DNA of 43,136 bases. It comes from Spirochaetaceae bacterium (GTDB taxonomy: Bacteria > Spirochaetota > Spirochaetia > Treponematales > Rectinemataceae). The notes beneath the pieces were generated by a model that saw only the letters and a program-made list of their open reading frames with translations, did no database searches and had not been told where the DNA came from. A program made the translations under genes and the position numbers. The DNA is taken from NCBI GenBank assembly GCA_026418115.1, contig JAOABY010000014.1:1-43136 (forward strand), written 5' to 3'. Shown in pieces: positions 41,238-43,136 of this stretch. Positions within the stretch are counted from its first letter, which is position 1; each line of letters starts with the position of its first letter.

Positions 41238-42284
41238 ATGGAAACCAGGCCGGCTGAAAACAGTCTCGCCATCCTGAAACAGAGGCGTCTGCCTCTCTTC
41301 CTGGGAATGGGAGTGCTGTCTGGCCTGTTGTATTCCAGCGGCATAGGAATCTTTCTGTTCCTGATGCCGGCAGCTGTCGTGACCGTCAACCGCGGCTTCA
41401 AAGAGGGCGTGCAGGCTTCGGTGACGGCGCTCGCAGTCATTGCTGCGGGGATGGCATGGCGTCTTGGTGCGCTGGGATTCCAGAATATTACCGGCATACT
41501 GCTCTCGCTGGTGCCGGCAGCAATCCTGCTTGCCTGCATGACCGCACTTGCGCTGCAATGGGGCACTGCCTGGCTTCGACTGCTGGTGGTGACGGCGGTG
41601 GCTACGATTGCCTTTGGGTTTATGTTCAGATCGGCATTCGGTACCGCAGATTCCATCGCCTTCATGACACAGGTGGTGGCAGCAGTGTTGGCGAACGCTG
41701 GCATCTCATCGCAGGAAGCGCAGTCGGTAGCACAGATCTATGTGGAACGGACGATCCGCCTGGTGTGGTACAGCTATGCAGCAGTGTTGTGGGCTGTATT
41801 CGCAGGATCTCTGTGGGTGGCATCGCGGGTCGCGTCAGTTTCAAAAGACAGGCGGAACGCTGAGCCTCAGCATGCTGTAATCGAAGAGAATACTTCCGCC
41901 GGACTCTCCCTGACCGGCAGCGATGCTGAGGAGCGTGCTCCAGCAATCGCACGCGTGACAGTACCGCGCTGGATGCTCTGGCCGGCACTGCTCTCATGGG
42001 CACTGCTTCTCGCCATCCTGTACGGGAAGCTCCACGGTGCCCTTGCAGCCATTGCGTGGAATGCCGCATTGCTCAGCGCGCTTGCCTATGGCATCCAGGG
42101 CTGGGCAATAATAGTGTTCTTTCTCTCGGAACGTGGTTTTCGGAAAGGTGCCGGCCTGGTACCGGCGTTGATGATACTTGCATTTCTGCTCGACAGAAAA
42201 ATCGGGCTGTCTGCGGCCATACTTCTGCCTTCGCTAGGTGTCATGGAAGTCTGGTCACAGTATCGAACACGTAAAGGAGCCTGA
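41238..42284 (+). CDS. DUF2232-type polytopic membrane protein
   Basis: Predicted inner-membrane protein, 348 aa, with about eight transmembrane helices, for example LFLGMGVLSGLLYSSGIGIF and LWPALLSWALLLAILYG. A hydrophilic loop of about 45 residues lies near 205-245. Position between rpsR and rplI matches the DUF2232 (YybS-like) family, which occupies the same site in Firmicutes and Alphaproteobacteria. The sequence similarity itself is weak by eye. Its stop lies 2 bases before the rplI ATG. The function is not established. Confidence 0.75.
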   Translation: METRPAENSLAILKQRRLPLFLGMGVLSGLLYSSGIGIFLFLMPAAVVTVNRGFKEGVQASVTALAVIAAGMAWRLGALGFQNITGILLSLVPAAILLACMTALALQWGTAWLRLLVVTAVATIAFGFMFRSAFGTADSIAFMTQVVAAVLANAGISSQEAQSVAQIYVERTIRLVWYSYAAVLWAVFAGSLWVASRVASVSKDRRNAEPQHAVIEENTSAGLSLTGSDAEERAPAIARVTVPRWMLWPALLSWALLLAILYGKLHGALAAIAWNAALLSALAYGIQGWAIIVFFLSERGFRKGAGLVPALMILAFLLDRKIGLSAAILLPSLGVMEVWSQYRTRKGA

Positions 42285-42286
42285 CG

Positions 42287-42880
42287 ATGAAAGTCATACT
42301 GAATCAGGACATACCCAATCTCGGCGAGATAGGGGATATCAAGGATGTTGCGCCTGGCTATGCGCGCAACTATCTGCTGCCTCGCAAGCTTGTCATGGTC
42401 TACAACGAGCGGACCGCTGCGATGCTCGAGAAGAAGCAGGCTGAAATTGCTGCCATCAAGGAGCAGAAACGCCTTGCTTCCCGTTCGCTGAAGGAAAAAA
42501 TCGAGGCCGATGTGCTGGTGATTTCGATGCCTGCAGGCCACAACGGCAAGCTGTATGGTGCGGTCAACAGCCATACCATCGCTGACGAGCTGCTGAAAAA
42601 GGGCATTGAGGTTGACCGGAAGAAAATCGAGGTTCCCGGTCGCACCATCAAGAGCGTAGGCAATTACAAGGTACTCATAAAGCTGTATGAGAAGGATGAA
42701 GCGATTCTCCGCATCTCGATCGAAGGCCAGAAAATCGCAACTGAGGAAAAGAATGCCGAAGCTGGCGAGCAGAAGAAGAGCAGGCCTCGCCGCCAGCGTG
42801 CAGAATCTGGCGAGCCAGCAACTGCAGAGGAACAGGCTGCAGCCTTCGAAGCAGCTGTCAACCAGGGCAAGCTTGGCTGA
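42287..42880 (+). CDS. rplI: 50S ribosomal protein bL9 with C-terminal extension
   Basis: Ribosomal protein bL9, 197 aa against the usual 148-150. The N-terminal domain has the family signature GEIGDIKDVAPGYARNYLLPR (quoted here as two pieces, GEIGDIKDV and PGYARNYLLPR). A long connecting helix (about 40-75) leads to the C-terminal domain (LYGAVNSHTIADELLKKGIEVDRKKI region). From about residue 150 a tail rich in Glu, Ala, Arg and Lys is added (EQKKSRPRRQRAESG and so on), of unknown role. AAAGGAG lies 6-8 bases before the ATG. A strong terminator follows. Confidence 0.95.
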   Translation: MKVILNQDIPNLGEIGDIKDVAPGYARNYLLPRKLVMVYNERTAAMLEKKQAEIAAIKEQKRLASRSLKEKIEADVLVISMPAGHNGKLYGAVNSHTIADELLKKGIEVDRKKIEVPGRTIKSVGNYKVLIKLYEKDEAILRISIEGQKIATEEKNAEAGEQKKSRPRRQRAESGEPATAEEQAAAFEAAVNQGKLG

Positions 42881-42948
42881 TCCTGGCTTGTGATGCTGCC
42901 TGCCGGTGCACCGTCGGCAGCAGATCCAGGCATCACACCCACTTTACA

Positions 42949-42983
42949 AGAGGCTCCTCGTGCTCGAAGGAGCCTCTCTTTTT
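42949..42983 (+). terminator. Intrinsic terminator after rplI
   Basis: AGAGGCTCCT (42949-42958) and AGGAGCCTCT (42968-42977) form a perfect 10-bp stem followed by CTTTTT. Between the rplI stop and this stem a second, imperfect hairpin can form (TGTGATG...CATCACA outer, CTGCC...GGCAG inner, about 42892-42937). Confidence 0.88.
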
Positions 42984-43008
42984 GCCGGCTGTTTCCAACA
43001 CGTCATCG

Positions 43009-43038
43009 TTGACGAGTCTCAGATCTCGAGTGTAGATT
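43009..43038 (+). promoter_or_regulatory. Putative dnaB promoter
   Basis: TTGACG (43009-43014) and TAGATT (43033-43038) are 18 bases apart. This leaves a leader of about 27 bases with GGGAG before the ATG at 43072. Here the gene has an ordinary leader, unlike ligA or secA. Confidence 0.5.
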
Positions 43039-43071
43039 CATTGCTGCACGCACGCACACAGGGAGACGCCC

Positions 43072-43136
43072 ATGACCCCACAACCGCTCAAGGACAAACT
43101 GCCTCCTGCCAATCTGGATGCCGAACAGGCATGCCT
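43072..43136 (+). CDS. dnaB: Replicative DNA helicase DnaB (5' end)
   Basis: Only the first 21 codons are in the window. They read MTPQPLKDKLPPANLDAEQA and then CL, which matches the start of DnaB (the family pattern LPP-N-EAE-A-LG). GGGAG at 43061-43065 is 6 bases before the ATG. The position after rplI is the classical rpsF-ssb-rpsR-rplI-dnaB order. DnaB is the hexameric helicase that unwinds DNA at the replication fork. Confidence 0.85.
   Translation, partial: MTPQPLKDKLPPANLDAEQAC

Overview
The window is chromosomal DNA from a bacterium that looks like a spirochaete of the Spirochaetales/treponeme type. It is moderately GC-rich (judged by eye) and very gene-dense. The assignment is an inference. 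It rests on gene order (nadD-yqeK-LytR_C protein-rsfS; spoVG-tRNA-Gln-rplY; rpsF-ssb-rpsR-DUF2232 protein-rplI-dnaB), on an unusual LigA, and on a conserved lipoprotein beside secA. I see no insertion sequence, prophage, CRISPR array, rRNA operon or attachment site, and no gene-free stretch longer than 300 bases.

Layout. 1-1721 is the 3' part of mfd. 1672-6389 (minus strand) is a tightly overlapping unit: a NusG paralogue, then the Mo-cofactor, 2Fe-2S and FAD subunits of a divergent xanthine dehydrogenase-like hydroxylase, then an RsmI-like methyltransferase. 6476-10470 (plus) holds ligA, a DUF167 gene and argS. 10576-15172 (plus) holds rplU, rpmA, obg, nadD, yqeK, a LytR_C protein and rsfS, a ribosome, GTPase and NAD block. 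15324-15653 (minus) encodes a small, extremely acidic protein. 15843-21296 (plus) holds ispE, spoVG, tRNA-Gln, rplY, tilS and ftsH. 21396-23294 (plus) is a hybrid histidine kinase. 23291-30004 (minus) is secA, an rqcH-like NFACT gene and a three-gene SsuABC/ThiXYZ-type ABC importer. 30061-33413 (plus) holds a lipoprotein, a bifunctional NAD(P)HX repair enzyme and a Nudix hydrolase. 33426-34954 (minus) is xseA-xseB. 35018-37762 (plus) is an HrpA-type helicase. 37810-39871 (minus) is hisS-trmB. 40070-42880 (plus) holds rpsF, ssb, rpsR, a DUF2232 membrane protein and rplI. The start of dnaB closes the window.

Most of the content is housekeeping: translation and its quality control, DNA repair and replication, protein secretion, isoprenoid and NAD metabolism. 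Three things stand out. First, seven genes or operons (nusG-like, ligA, ispE, secA, the lipoprotein, xseA, hrpA) have a -10-like hexamer only 6-8 bases before the ATG and no Shine-Dalgarno sequence, which implies leaderless mRNAs. Operon-internal genes and the rplU, rpsF and dnaB units have ordinary ribosome binding sites. Second, the hydroxylase operon is headed by a specialised NusG, and its large subunit has alanine where the family's catalytic glutamate should be, although all eight iron-sulfur cysteines are kept at canonical spacing. Third, the small acidic protein has a tail of about 70 residues made almost wholly of Asp and Glu with a regularly spaced Phe.
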